NCBI GenBank assembly: GCA_002840715.1
Contig: PHBW01000001.1
Location: forward strand, 62,001 to 126,000
Direction: 5' to 3'
Source of the DNA: Chloroflexi bacterium HGW-Chloroflexi-4
Lineage (GTDB): Bacteria; Chloroflexota; Anaerolineae; Anaerolineales; Anaerolineaceae
DNA: 64,000 nt
Both the position numbers and the translations under genes were made by a program. Positions 18,776 through 27,849 of this stretch are shown here, in pieces (positions within the stretch are counted from its first letter, which is position 1; the number at the start of each line of letters is the position of its first letter). Below the pieces are notes generated by a model. That model was given only the letters and a program-made list of their open reading frames with translations. It made no database searches and was not told the origin of the DNA.

Positions 18776-19744
18776 ATGGCAAAAATCATTTTCACTGATC
18801 ATGATATCGAACAAATTTCTGCTGAAGGAAAAACCAGTCTCAAGCTTTCAGAAGATATGGTTCTGACAGATCTGGCTTATGAAAAAGCCAAACTGCTTGG
18901 TATTGAACTTCAACAATCAGAAAATGATCAACCACCATCAGCTCCAATCAGACCCTATTTAAATTCAAGCACAATCATTCCTGATCTTCCAAAGCTACTA
19001 AATTCTCTGGAAACCGCTTTTCAAAGCCATTCAATTAAAACATCGAACACCGGTCACCACGATATCCTTGATTTTTCACCTTTAACTTCTGAACAAGAAC
19101 TTCGCGAAGCAATCATTCAGACAGGTCAAATACTATATAAAAGTGGTCTAATGGTTTCGAATGATGGAAATATTTCTGTGCGGATGGCTGATGGAAACAT
19201 TTTGATTACCCCCTCAGGCGTTACAAAAGGTAGAATTTCAACAGAAGACCTAGTCATTATTTCGCTTGATGGCAATATTGTAAAACCTGCATCAAACCCA
19301 GCGCTTAAACCAACTTCTGAACAACCAATGCATCTTGAAATTTATCGTCAACGACCAGATGTGCGTGCAGTAATTCATACGCATCTTATTTTTGCAAATG
19401 CATTGGCAATCTCTCATGGTAAAGTGCGCATGGATGTAATTCCTGAAGCAGCAATTGCCTTTGGTGACGTTCCCGTAACTGATTTTGCGTTACCCTCATC
19501 CAATCAGAATGCTGAGGCAATTCGAAATTTAATTAAGAAACATGATGTCATGCTTATTCGAAATCATGGCAGCCTTGCGGTTGGCAAGAATTTGGATGAA
19601 GCCTTGATAAACACAGAAAGACTTGAGCATGTCTCAAAAACATTGACGTTTGCAGAGCTTCTTGGCCAAGTGAATACCCTTCCTGAAGAAATGCTCCAAA
19701 TTATTGGTGACATGGTGCAAAGAAGTAAAGAGAGAAAATCATAA
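18776..19744 (+). CDS. Class II (FucA/AraD-type) aldolase with BMC-associated N-terminal module
   Basis: 322 residues from the ATG at 18776. Residues 1-62 form an EutQ/EutT-like N-terminal module (FTDHDI, TDLAYEKAKLLGI, then QPPSAPIRPY). It aligns without gaps to the protein at 30355 (about 32 of 62 identical). The class II aldolase domain follows, with the Zn/catalytic set of fuculose-1-phosphate aldolase: Glu182, His201 and His203 (HTH) and His264 (NHG). Next to mtnK and mtnA homologues, the likely reaction is cleavage of 5-deoxyribulose-1-P or 5-methylthioribulose-1-P to DHAP plus acetaldehyde or methylthioacetaldehyde (as DrdA-type enzymes do). The module suggests delivery to the microcompartment. 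Fuculose-1-P or rhamnulose-1-P remain alternatives. Confidence 0.85.
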   Translation: MAKIIFTDHDIEQISAEGKTSLKLSEDMVLTDLAYEKAKLLGIELQQSENDQPPSAPIRPYLNSSTIIPDLPKLLNSLETAFQSHSIKTSNTGHHDILDFSPLTSEQELREAIIQTGQILYKSGLMVSNDGNISVRMADGNILITPSGVTKGRISTEDLVIISLDGNIVKPASNPALKPTSEQPMHLEIYRQRPDVRAVIHTHLIFANALAISHGKVRMDVIPEAAIAFGDVPVTDFALPSSNQNAEAIRNLIKKHDVMLIRNHGSLAVGKNLDEALINTERLEHVSKTLTFAELLGQVNTLPEEMLQIIGDMVQRSKERKS

Positions 19745-19819
19745 AAGGTATGATTACCATTAACCTGTTTTCTTGAATAAAGCTATATAATCAAAATAAG
19801 AAGGGAAACGAAGAAATAT

Positions 19820-20755
19820 ATGGCGGAAAACAATCAAGATGAAATGATGGTGATCGCAGCCTGGCTCTATTATGGAGAACATATGACTCATGAAGAAATT
19901 GCAGCTGAGTTGCATATGTCTCGGGTCAGTATCACTCGTCTGTTACAACGCGCTCGTACAGAAGGCGTTGTGCAATTTACCATCACACGTCCTCTTCCCG
20001 AACAATTTAAAATTGAAAGCCGACTAAAAGAAAAATATAACATTCGGTCAGTCACAATTGCCAAATCAATGTCTGATCCTCATGACACCATTACAGAAGT
20101 ATGCAGATACGCTGCATCTACACTAAAAAAATTGTTGTTTACCGGCTGTCGATTAGGAGTAGCATTCAGCTCCACACTGAGTAATATGGTGGATTTTTTG
20201 GATGGAAAATCCACACCCGCTGGAATAACCATACAAGAATTGGCAGGCACTTACCTCTCACCCAATGCCCCTTACGGGATAAGTTGGAGGATTGCTGAAA
20301 AGTTGAATGCCAAGATTATTTCATTACCGATTCCGGTTGTAGTTCAAAGTGAAGAAATCCGTGATGCGATGTTACAAGAACCGAGCATTAAAGCAGCGAT
20401 GTTGGGCATCCCTCAAGTAGATTTGGCTATTGTGGGTCTGGGACGTATCGGTCATGACTCGACTCTTGTAAAAACCGGGCATTTTACTCCTGAAATGATG
20501 GCAACCCTCAAACAACAAGGTGCGGTCGGCGACATTCTTCTTCACTTCTATGATCGAAATGGCAATTATGTTTCGAATCCAATTCAGAATAGAATGGTCA
20601 TTCTAAAGTGGGAAGAACTTCAAAGAATTCCAAATGTTATTGGAGTTGCCACTGGAGTCAATAAAGTTGAAGCCATTAAAGGTGCCTTAAGAAGTGGAAC
20701 TGTGCATCACCTTGTGACTGATATTGAAACTGCAATGGCAGTTATGATGGAGTAG
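19820..20755 (+). CDS. SorC/DeoR-like sugar-phosphate-responsive regulator
   Basis: 311 residues. An N-terminal helix-turn-helix (HEEIAAELHMSRVSITRLLQRA, about residues 24-45) is followed by a SorC-type sugar-phosphate-binding domain (GVAFSSTLSNM; VGLGRIGHDSTLV). Such regulators sense phosphorylated sugars. It lies 75 bases after the aldolase gene and before a bidirectional terminator. Three GTTC/GAAC palindromes in the divergent control region (27.2-27.4 kb) are its likely operators, with a pentose or pentulose phosphate of the pathway as the expected effector (inference). Confidence 0.88.
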   Translation: MAENNQDEMMVIAAWLYYGEHMTHEEIAAELHMSRVSITRLLQRARTEGVVQFTITRPLPEQFKIESRLKEKYNIRSVTIAKSMSDPHDTITEVCRYAASTLKKLLFTGCRLGVAFSSTLSNMVDFLDGKSTPAGITIQELAGTYLSPNAPYGISWRIAEKLNAKIISLPIPVVVQSEEIRDAMLQEPSIKAAMLGIPQVDLAIVGLGRIGHDSTLVKTGHFTPEMMATLKQQGAVGDILLHFYDRNGNYVSNPIQNRMVILKWEELQRIPNVIGVATGVNKVEAIKGALRSGTVHHLVTDIETAMAVMME

Positions 20756-20797
20756 CAATTTTTGTAGTAAACAATGGGCTTTTACAACACTATCATT

Positions 20798-20838
20798 AAA
20801 AAAAGAGCCACTGCCTTAAAATCGCAGTGGCTCTTTTT
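20798..20838. terminator. Bidirectional intrinsic terminator
   Basis: Stem GAGCCACTGC (20805-20814) with GCAGTGGCTC (20824-20833), preceded by an A-run and followed by TTTTT. It serves the convergent regulator (plus) and mtnA (minus) genes. Confidence 0.85.
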
Positions 20839-20857
20839 CCTAAAGGAGGAAGACTAT

Positions 20858-21943
20858 TTAATAACCTGCTTCTTTTTTCTTTTTGAAGATTTCTTTTAGA
20901 CTCAAGTCAAATGGCGGTCTCGCAATGCCAAATTCAGTTATGATCGCAGTAATAAAACGAGCATCGGTAACATCAAAAACAGGATTGAAGATTTTAACGC
21001 CAGATTCTGGCGCCATCGGTTTCTCATACCACTTCTTCGACACTTCATCAGGATTTCGTTCTTCAATATGAATATCCCAACCCGTTGGTGTATTCATATC
21101 AATTGTTGAAGTTGGAGCACAAATATAGAATGGAATACCATAGTTGTGGGCAAGGATAGCCACACCTGAAGTACCAATTTTGTTGGCAGTATCTCCATTG
21201 GCTGCAACACGATCACAACCAACAAAAACTGATTGAATCCAACCATTTCGCATAACGGTTGAAGCCATATTATCACAAATCAGTGTAACATCCACACCAG
21301 CTTGTGCGAGTTCAAAAGTTGTCAACCGAGCGCCCTGTAACAATGGGCGGGTTTCGTCTGCAAATACCTTGAAATTGTAACCCCGTTCCTGTCCTAGATA
21401 CATGGCTGAAGTCGCTGTGCCGTATTTGCCGGTTGCCAAAGTGCCTGCGTTGCAATGAGTCAAAATACCAGTATTTGGCTGTAATAATGAAAGAGCATAT
21501 TCTCCAATGGCCTTATTGGTGCGAATATCTTCAGCTTTAATTTCCTCAGATTGAACCCGTAAAGCCTCTTTGATTTCTGGTATCGTTTTTCCCTGGTTTG
21601 CAACTAGGCAAGCTTCCATTTTATCCAGAGCCCAAAACAGATTCACGGCAGTGGGTCGTGCAGATGCCAGGTATTTTTTCACTCCTGAAAACTCTTGATA
21701 AAAATCATCATACTTTGTTGCCTGTGATTTTTTTACACCAAGATATGCACCATAACCTGCTGCGATTCCAATGGCTGGAGCACCACGAACACGCAACTCA
21801 AAAATTGCTTCCCAAATATCAGCCTGTTCAGTAAGGTGCAAATACAACACTTCATTCGGCAGTAAGGTCTGGTCAATAATGACCAGAGCGCTGTTGTCAT
21901 CATCCAGAGAGACAGTCTCCAGGTCAAAAACTTTGTTTTCCAT
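20858..21943 (-). CDS. mtnA: S-methyl-5-thioribose-1-phosphate (or 5-deoxyribose-1-phosphate) isomerase
   Basis: 361 residues, MtnA/eIF2B-alpha-like fold. Family motifs: [30 protein letters not shown] with catalytic Cys164, and [17 protein letters not shown] with catalytic Asp244. It converts the aldose-1-phosphate made by the MtnK-like kinase into the ketose-1-phosphate cleaved by the aldolase. DrdI enzymes of the 5-deoxyribose pathway belong to the same family, so the preferred 5-substituent (H or SCH3) is open. It is the last gene of the importer-kinase-isomerase operon, and AGGATTAGCG precedes its ATG. Confidence 0.92.
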   Translation of the reverse strand: MENKVFDLETVSLDDDNSALVIIDQTLLPNEVLYLHLTEQADIWEAIFELRVRGAPAIGIAAGYGAYLGVKKSQATKYDDFYQEFSGVKKYLASARPTAVNLFWALDKMEACLVANQGKTIPEIKEALRVQSEEIKAEDIRTNKAIGEYALSLLQPNTGILTHCNAGTLATGKYGTATSAMYLGQERGYNFKVFADETRPLLQGARLTTFELAQAGVDVTLICDNMASTVMRNGWIQSVFVGCDRVAANGDTANKIGTSGVAILAHNYGIPFYICAPTSTIDMNTPTGWDIHIEERNPDEVSKKWYEKPMAPESGVKIFNPVFDVTDARFITAIITEFGIARPPFDLSLKEIFKKKKEAGY

Positions 21944-21969
21944 TCGCTAATCCTATTGGTTGAGATCTG

Positions 21970-23193
21970 CTAGACAGAAGCAGCCACATCCTTGAGAGTT
22001 TTTAAGAAATCGGCTCCTGTTTTATATGATTCACGAGCCAAAATAAACCGTTTTGCGGACAACAAGCAAATACGCTCTGCACGCACACGTGTCTTTTCAT
22101 CAACAATTGTTGTGATGTCTTTAACCTGAGCCAACCCAATAATTCTGCGTGACAATTCCAGACCAGTTACAGCAGCTGTATCGCTGATCACCGTGCTCAA
22201 ATACCATTCCTGGAAACCCTGCACCTTGGCTAAAATCTCGGTGACATTCTTTTGCCATGCATTATTAAATTTCTCGATAAAGAGATCAATTACATCAATA
22301 ATCGTTTTTTCCAACCAACCTACATAATCCGTTTTCTCTGCCGAATTACTCATTGTTGCATCTGCATTTGCCCAGGCGAAAATAAGATTGGCGATCACGT
22401 TTCCAATGTCGTAGCCCATGGGACCGTAGAAGGCAAATTCGGGGTCAATTACCTTGGTGGAATCGGGTTTAATAAAAATCGATCCGGTATGTAAATCACC
22501 ATGAATTAATGATTGAGCATGGGTTAAAAACTCGAACTTCAATTTTGCGGCTTCTAGAAGCAGTTGTTTATCATTATAGATCTCTTGCTCCACCCATTTT
22601 TGATTGGGAGGAAAAACATTGTTTCGGTTGTTGTAATTATTAAACGGTTCAGTGTAGACAAGATCTTCGGATATTTCACATAGCTCAGGATTTATGTAAC
22701 TCTTGACCATGGCTTTCTTTTGTTTATGATCCAAGACCACATCAGTAGTCAGTAACAATGTATTTACCATGAATGTGGAAATATCGTCAGCGAAACGGGG
22801 AAATTTTTGATGTTGAATTAATGCACTCCGCATGATGACGTGATCGGATAAGTCTTCCATACAACAGGTACTCATCACATCATCGTATTTATAGACCATG
22901 GGGACTAAACCAGGAGCCAAATCATGTTCCAGTTTAAGAATTTCTGCTTCAATGCGGGTTCGATCTGTGGAAAGCACAAAAGCATCAGAGATTCTTGCGG
23001 TATGACCTGCTTGCTTGATTATGACAGATTTACCGCTTTTATTATCCCAGACACGGAAAATGTAGTTAATATTTCCATCTCCGATTTCTTTACCCTCCAA
23101 GTCAGAATCGGGTGCAAAAAAATCCAGCTTTTCGCGGGCATATTCAACGACATCTGATGGCTTCATTAAGAAATAGGAATCAAATCTTGACAT
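21970..23193 (-). CDS. mtnK: 5-methylthioribose / 5-deoxyribose kinase
   Basis: 407 residues, a choline/aminoglycoside-kinase-like fold. It has the nucleotide-binding region [12 protein letters not shown], the catalytic loop [10 protein letters not shown] and the metal-binding [16 protein letters not shown]. It phosphorylates the anomeric carbon of an imported 5-modified ribose. MtnK of methionine salvage and DrdK of 5-deoxyribose salvage share this build. It lies 26 bases upstream of mtnA in the importer operon, with a GGAGGA site before its ATG. The local genes lack the later methionine-salvage enzymes (mtnB, mtnC/W/X, mtnD), which favours the aldolase shunt. Confidence 0.92.
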   Translation of the reverse strand: MSRFDSYFLMKPSDVVEYAREKLDFFAPDSDLEGKEIGDGNINYIFRVWDNKSGKSVIIKQAGHTARISDAFVLSTDRTRIEAEILKLEHDLAPGLVPMVYKYDDVMSTCCMEDLSDHVIMRSALIQHQKFPRFADDISTFMVNTLLLTTDVVLDHKQKKAMVKSYINPELCEISEDLVYTEPFNNYNNRNNVFPPNQKWVEQEIYNDKQLLLEAAKLKFEFLTHAQSLIHGDLHTGSIFIKPDSTKVIDPEFAFYGPMGYDIGNVIANLIFAWANADATMSNSAEKTDYVGWLEKTIIDVIDLFIEKFNNAWQKNVTEILAKVQGFQEWYLSTVISDTAAVTGLELSRRIIGLAQVKDITTIVDEKTRVRAERICLLSAKRFILARESYKTGADFLKTLKDVAASV

Positions 23194-23219
23194 TGAGTTT
23201 CCTCCGATAATTTTTTGAA

Positions 23220-24221
23220 TTACTTTTTACGAAAATAAGTTAAAGCGAGTGCCAACACCAAGACTGCTCCTTTAATAATATTTAAGGAATAATAAGGAAC
23301 AGACATCATCACCAGACCGTTTTCCAAAACGCCGACCAACACAGCTCCTGCAAATGTACCAATGGCATTAGGTCGCCCAGCCCCAGCGACTGACAGCCCA
23401 ATAAATGCAGCTGCAACAGACGGCATCAAGTACCCTGCACCAGCGTTAATTTGTGCCGAACCGATGCGGGAAGCCAAGATGATGCCGCCGACCGCAGCGA
23501 GTAAAGCGGATAACAAGTAGGCAAGAGTTCGATAGCGATCAACCGGAATACCTGAAAGTCGAGCCGCTTCCATATTGCCACCCACTACATACAGATAACG
23601 ACCATATTTGGTGTAATTAAGGAAAACATGGGCTAATGCAACAACCACCAACATGATAATAATGATCGTAGGAGCTGTTCCAATTGTTTTAAAGATATCG
23701 GGGATGACTCCAAATGTGGGCGTACCATCTAATCGCGGCATACCCTGGCTGATGGAACCACCGCCTGCATAAGTCATTGCCACCCCCTCAAAAATAAAGA
23801 GGGATGCCAAAGTCACCAGCATATCAGGAATTTTTACTTTGACAATCAAGAATGCATTAAAAGCGCCAACGACTAGCGCAACTCCAAGTGTGACCAGAAT
23901 TGCTGGGACGGTAGGTATGTTATGCCAAACAAACATCGAAATGACCATGGTATCGGCAAAAGTAGCCATAGATCCGATAGAGAGGTCAAATCCGTTAATT
24001 GTCAATGAGATCGTAATACCAATTGCAATAACGGTTACGATTGAAATACTTCGAAGAATGGTCGTAATATTGGATGACGTCATGAAAATGTCTGGCATGG
24101 AAAGGGAGAAAAACAACAACAAGCCCCCGATTGCCAGAATCGTTCCCCATTTTGTTACGAAATTCATCAAAATAGTTTGGATGCGAACTTTTTTAAGTTG
24201 AGCATTTGAGGATAGCTGCAT
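23220..24221 (-). CDS. Ribose-type ABC transporter permease (CUT2)
   Basis: 333 residues, about ten membrane segments, with RbsC-family motifs ([30 protein letters not shown]). It is the membrane channel of the pentose importer feeding mtnK. It starts 3 bases after the ATPase stop with a GGAGGT site. Confidence 0.9.
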   Translation of the reverse strand: MQLSSNAQLKKVRIQTILMNFVTKWGTILAIGGLLLFFSLSMPDIFMTSSNITTILRSISIVTVIAIGITISLTINGFDLSIGSMATFADTMVISMFVWHNIPTVPAILVTLGVALVVGAFNAFLIVKVKIPDMLVTLASLFIFEGVAMTYAGGGSISQGMPRLDGTPTFGVIPDIFKTIGTAPTIIIIMLVVVALAHVFLNYTKYGRYLYVVGGNMEAARLSGIPVDRYRTLAYLLSALLAAVGGIILASRIGSAQINAGAGYLMPSVAAAFIGLSVAGAGRPNAIGTFAGAVLVGVLENGLVMMSVPYYSLNIIKGAVLVLALALTYFRKK

Positions 24222-24224
24222 GGA

Positions 24225-25745
24225 TTACTTACCTCCAGTTGAGTAGAAGAGTAGTTTTTCTTCATCAGTATTGGCTGTTACAAGTTCCTGGGCAATCTGA
24301 CCATCATACATCACGTATGCGCGATCGGTGATCCCCAAGATTTCAGTAAACTCACATGTGGCATAGATCACACCTTTTCCAGCTGCTGCGAGACGACCAA
24401 TGAGCTCAAAAATATCATGCTTTGCACCAACATCAACACCTTTTGTGGGTTCATCAAAGATGAAAATATCTGCATCAGCGTTTAACCACTTGCCAACAGC
24501 AACTTTTTGTTGGTTCCCACCAGAAAGAAAAGCAACTTTTTGATTTTCGCTTGGTGTTTTGATGGCTAAATCGTTGATCATCTTTCGTGCGTTTAACTTT
24601 TCAGCCAGGGATTTTATAAAACCGAAAGGGGTAGAAAATTTTGCAAGCGTGGCAGCTGACAGATTGGAGAACACAGGCTCTTCAACGAGAACCCCTTCTT
24701 TACGTCTCTCTTCAGGTACGAGTGCTAATCCATGAGTAACTGCCGAAAATGGCGATTTTATGGTTATTTTTTTTCCATTAAGTTTAATCTCGCCTGATTT
24801 TGTTTTTAAGCTTCCAAAGATAGTTTTGCAAAGCTCTGTCTTGCCAGCACCTACTAGACCAGTCACACCCACAATTTCACCTGAGCGAACATACAAATTA
24901 ATTTCCTTTACGGCATCCTCTTTTTCAGTCAAGTGATTGACTTCAAATATGGTTTCGCCAATTTCTACCTGACGTTTAGGAAACACCTCTGAGAGTTTTT
25001 GACCAAGCATAAATTCCACAACTTTGGCCACACTTAATTCAGTTACAGACTTGCGAGTAACCACCTGGCCATCTTTCATAATTGTGATATCTTTGCAAAC
25101 CTCAAAAATCTCAGGCAATCGGTGCGAAATAAAGATGATGCCAACATTATGGTTTTGGGTGAGGTCCTTCAATAACCTAAAAAGTTCCACGGTCTCAGTA
25201 TTAGAAAGAGGAGCAGTTGGTTCGTCTAGAATCAAAAATCGACAATCTTCTGCAATTGCCCGAGCAATCAAAACCATTTGCTTTTGAGCAAGTTTTAAAT
25301 TCTGAACAATTTCATTAGTGTCAATTTGAATATTCAATCTTTTTAGAATTTGCCGTGCCGCTTGATGAATTTTGGGCCAACGGACAAATACCTGTTTGTC
25401 CATTTTGTTGACCAACACATTTAACATAATATTTTCAGCAACAGTTAAATATGGAACAAGAGCCGTGTCAACCTCTTGATAAACAATCTCGATTCCTATA
25501 TTCTTGGCATCTCTTGGAGATCGAATGGCTACTTCTTCGCCGTTTAGGTAAATCGCACCCGAATAATGGTTGTATGCACCAGCCATGATTTTCATTAAGG
25601 TGGATTTTCCCGCACCATTTGCGCCAACTAATGCATGAATATTGCCACTCGCAATGCTAAAATCAACATTTGAAAGGGCTTTAACACCTGGAAAGTCAAT
25701 TGAGATGTTTTTCATCTCCAGTTGATGCAACGCTTGTGTGTCGAT
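24225..25745 (-). CDS. Ribose-type ABC transporter ATPase, duplicated domains; probable ATC start
   Basis: About 506 residues with two ABC domains as in RbsA. The first has GANGAGKST; the second has GLVGAGKTE in place of a canonical Walker A, and LSGGNQQKVAVGKWL as signature. An upstream ATG at 25769 precedes the Shine-Dalgarno AAGGAGGT (25758-25751), so it cannot use it. The ATC at 25745 lies 5 bases after that site and gives IDTQALHQLEMKNI (initiator Met expected), the usual RbsA N-terminal length. An ATG at 25715 is the conservative alternative. It energises import of the pentose used by the BMC pathway. Confidence 0.85.
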   Translation of the reverse strand: MDTQALHQLEMKNISIDFPGVKALSNVDFSIASGNIHALVGANGAGKSTLMKIMAGAYNHYSGAIYLNGEEVAIRSPRDAKNIGIEIVYQEVDTALVPYLTVAENIMLNVLVNKMDKQVFVRWPKIHQAARQILKRLNIQIDTNEIVQNLKLAQKQMVLIARAIAEDCRFLILDEPTAPLSNTETVELFRLLKDLTQNHNVGIIFISHRLPEIFEVCKDITIMKDGQVVTRKSVTELSVAKVVEFMLGQKLSEVFPKRQVEIGETIFEVNHLTEKEDAVKEINLYVRSGEIVGVTGLVGAGKTELCKTIFGSLKTKSGEIKLNGKKITIKSPFSAVTHGLALVPEERRKEGVLVEEPVFSNLSAATLAKFSTPFGFIKSLAEKLNARKMINDLAIKTPSENQKVAFLSGGNQQKVAVGKWLNADADIFIFDEPTKGVDVGAKHDIFELIGRLAAAGKGVIYATCEFTEILGITDRAYVMYDGQIAQELVTANTDEEKLLFYSTGGK

Positions 25746-25871
25746 ATTACACCTCCTTGCGGATGGCAAGATGTATTACAAAAGAATATGAAATAATAGC
25801 ATGAAATGGTGAATAATTTGGTCTTTTAGTTATGTGTTCGCCATTAAATTTATTGTACTGTTTCATTATTA

Positions 25872-25921
25872 CTGCTCAGCCTGGAGCTTGGATTGAAAAA
25901 AATCTAAACCAGGCCGAGCAG
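25872..25921 (-). terminator. Hairpin between binding-protein and ATPase genes
   Basis: Arms CTGCTCAGCCTGG (25872-25884) and CCAGGCCGAGCAG (25909-25921) pair over 13 positions with one mismatch. It sits in the ~250-base gap between the binding-protein stop (25997) and the ATPase start. As at 9189-9223, it probably lowers expression of ATPase, permease, kinase and isomerase relative to the binding protein. Confidence 0.6.
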
Positions 25922-25996
25922 TTTGAATTACTTGATTTTTTACGGCAGAATAAAAGATCATCCAACCAGAAGACTTTTACTACCGAGACGAAAAAC

Positions 25997-27127
25997 CTAT
26001 TTTACGAATGCAGCTCTAAGAACGTCCATCCACGGTTCGTTGAAAGCGTCCGATTTACCCCAACCTTCAATAACATCCTTGAGGGTTTCCATATTGGTGT
26101 CAGGTTTCAAATCAGATTGCTTAATTAATTTAGCTTCAAGGTCATAATTGGCAGGGAGTTCTTCTCCTGCGAATTTCTTGGCCAACAAGCGCATATCAAC
26201 GATACCAATCAAACGTGGATCAACAGCAGCGGTGGAATACCAGACAGAGTTCTCTTCACGCATCAAATTCATATCTTGATTTGAAATGTCGATCGAGATA
26301 AGGGCAATGTCGGTACGTCCTGCATCAACCAACGCTTTATAAGCGCCTTTAGCCATTTCGTCCCATGAACCCCAGATTGCATCAACAGTTCCTTCGGGAT
26401 ATTTTGCCAGGATAGCACCAACTTTTGCGGCGATATCACCCTGAACATCCTGGAAATTTGATGGTCCAATGGTTTCAAGAGTTTCGATCTTGCCTTCTTC
26501 TAAGAACTTCTGGTAAATGGTTTCGCGGCGATCCAAGGGAGGAACACCAGGACCCCACCACAATTTAATAACACGGGCGGGATTGCCATCTTTACCAAGG
26601 GCAGCGATTTCAGTGAGAGAAAGTTCTGCCAAAGCAAAGTCATCTTGGAAAGTGGTGGTAATTTCAGGAAGATTGACGCCATCTTTGTCAATGACTGTGT
26701 CGAAGGTTACAACTTTGATACCTGCATCCACGGCTGGTTTGAGCATATCATAAGAATAATCTGCTTTGCCGTGAGAGATGATTAAACCATCATAGCCTTT
26801 TTGAATGGCTTGCGCAACCAGATCTTGGAATTTGACATCATCATTATCAGCGATGAAAGTGTCAACCACAAAACCAAAAGACTCGCCTTCTGAGCGGGCG
26901 CCATCAAGGAATTGTTTTGTGTGATCGTCAGATGGCAGGTTGCGGATTACCGCAATCTTAAGTCCGGGAGTAATACCGGCCGGAACGCCTTCAAGGGCGC
27001 TGGCTGTTTCTTCAACAGCCTGGGTTGCTTCTTCAACAACTGCTTCAGTAGGAGTTGTTGCAGCGGCTGGGGCGCAGGCGCTAAGCAAGAAAACAGTGAT
27101 AAGCACTAATCCGAACAACTTTCTCAT
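25997..27127 (-). CDS. Ribose-type ABC transporter substrate-binding lipoprotein
   Basis: 376 residues from the ATG at 27127 (AAGGAGA six bases upstream; a GTG at 27133 is too close to it). The leader ends in LLSAC (lipobox), then an Ala/Thr/Glu-rich linker, then a periplasmic-binding-protein type-1 fold (family 4) with the sugar-binding cleft of RbsB/XylF relatives. It is the first gene of the operon serving MtnK/MtnA. The expected ligand is 5-deoxyribose, 5-methylthioribose or a related pentose, inferred from the enzymes downstream. Confidence 0.88.
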   Translation of the reverse strand: MRKLFGLVLITVFLLSACAPAAATTPTEAVVEEATQAVEETASALEGVPAGITPGLKIAVIRNLPSDDHTKQFLDGARSEGESFGFVVDTFIADNDDVKFQDLVAQAIQKGYDGLIISHGKADYSYDMLKPAVDAGIKVVTFDTVIDKDGVNLPEITTTFQDDFALAELSLTEIAALGKDGNPARVIKLWWGPGVPPLDRRETIYQKFLEEGKIETLETIGPSNFQDVQGDIAAKVGAILAKYPEGTVDAIWGSWDEMAKGAYKALVDAGRTDIALISIDISNQDMNLMREENSVWYSTAAVDPRLIGIVDMRLLAKKFAGEELPANYDLEAKLIKQSDLKPDTNMETLKDVIEGWGKSDAFNEPWMDVLRAAFVK

Positions 27128-27189
27128 CTTCACTCTCCTTAAAGTATTTAATTGTGGATATGGTTGGATGGTATCTCTACCATGCGATC

Positions 27190-27217
27190 ATTATAAACGA
27201 ATTTTATAAAAGTTCAA
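27190..27217 (-). promoter_or_regulatory. Promoter of the importer-mtnK-mtnA operon
   Basis: On the minus strand TTGAAC (27217-27212), a 16-base spacer, then TATAAT (27195-27190). The -35 box is one half of operator 1, so a bound regulator would block it. Confidence 0.65.
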
Positions 27218-27225
27218 TACTGAAC
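27212..27225. promoter_or_regulatory. Operator 1, GTTCAATACTGAAC palindrome
   Basis: GTTC/GAAC dyad followed by ATTTGTT. The 21-base unit recurs at 27306-27326. It overlaps the -35 of the minus-strand promoter. The probable ligand is the SorC-family regulator encoded at 19.8 kb. Confidence 0.6.
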
Positions 27226-27305
27226 ATTTGTTAAGCATCAAGGCAAAAATTTTTTCGCTTATTAGATCTCATAGTTATGAAGATTATATTGCACAAATTG
27301 CAATT

Positions 27306-27319
27306 GTTCAATAACGAAC
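27306..27319. promoter_or_regulatory. Operator 2, GTTCAATAACGAAC palindrome
   Basis: Second copy of the dyad with the same ATTTGTT tail. Its start lies 94 bases from operator 1, about nine helical turns, so both sites face the same side of the DNA. It lies upstream of the BMC promoter. Confidence 0.6.
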
Positions 27320-27358
27320 ATTTGTTTTATGACATTTATCCTTATGTGATTTTACTAA

Positions 27359-27387
27359 TTGACTTTTATCAGCGCAGTGGGTACAAT
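27359..27387 (+). promoter_or_regulatory. Sigma70-type promoter of the BMC operon
   Basis: TTGACT (27359-27364), 17-base spacer, TACAAT (27382-27387) within GGGTACAATT. The transcript should start near 27394, about 140 bases before the first shell gene. Confidence 0.7.
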
Positions 27388-27406
27388 TTGTATAAATGTG
27401 CAAACA

Positions 27407-27420
27407 TGAACTTTGGTTCA
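27407..27420. promoter_or_regulatory. Operator 3, TGAACTTTGGTTCA palindrome
   Basis: Inverted TGAAC/GTTCA with a 4-base centre, at about +13 to +26 of the predicted BMC transcript. The half-site order is reversed compared with operators 1 and 2. A protein here would block elongation or promoter clearance. Confidence 0.5.
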
Positions 27421-27531
27421 TTTCTTGCTTTTTGTAAATAACCGCTCCTGAATTATTTCCACCAGATATGACTAACTTGATCCTTCAGATTTTTATTAAT
27501 AAATGAAACAGAAAGGATGACTGAGAAGACC

Positions 27532-27825
27532 ATGCTAATTGCAAAAGTAATCGGCACCGCTGTTTCCACAATTAAAGATGAGCGTCTTGTTGGTCGCAAA
27601 TTAATGATTGTGCGGCAGACAGATGAATATGGTACTCCTCATGGAAAACCTTTCATCGCCATCGACACGGTTGATGCTGGCGAAGGAGATTTGGTACTCA
27701 CCTGTTCAGGATCATCAGCTCGTCAGACCAACCAGACAAAAGATACCCCTGTCGATGCTGTCATTATGTCTGTGATTGACAGCCTTAATATTGACGGAAA
27801 AAATGTCTTTATCAAAAACCCGTAA
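27532..27825 (+). CDS. BMC-P shell vertex protein (EutN/CcmL family), first of three
   Basis: 97 residues from the ATG at 27532, chosen because MLIAKVIGTAVSTIKD is the family N-terminus; an ATG five codons earlier (27517) is possible. The EutN/CcmL fold is clear (KLMIVRQ; AIDTVDAGEGDLVLTCSGSSAR; PVDAVIMSVIDS). Such proteins form pentamers that cap shell vertices. It is the first gene of the BMC operon. Confidence 0.9.
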   Translation: MLIAKVIGTAVSTIKDERLVGRKLMIVRQTDEYGTPHGKPFIAIDTVDAGEGDLVLTCSGSSARQTNQTKDTPVDAVIMSVIDSLNIDGKNVFIKNP

Positions 27826-27849
27826 ACTCAATTAAGGATCTCAAGCCTT

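Noticed and set aside
20858..23193. Complete methionine-salvage pathway
   Set aside because: mtnK and mtnA are present, but the later enzymes (mtnB, mtnC or mtnW/X, mtnD) are not. The aldolase and BMC genes give a better reading.
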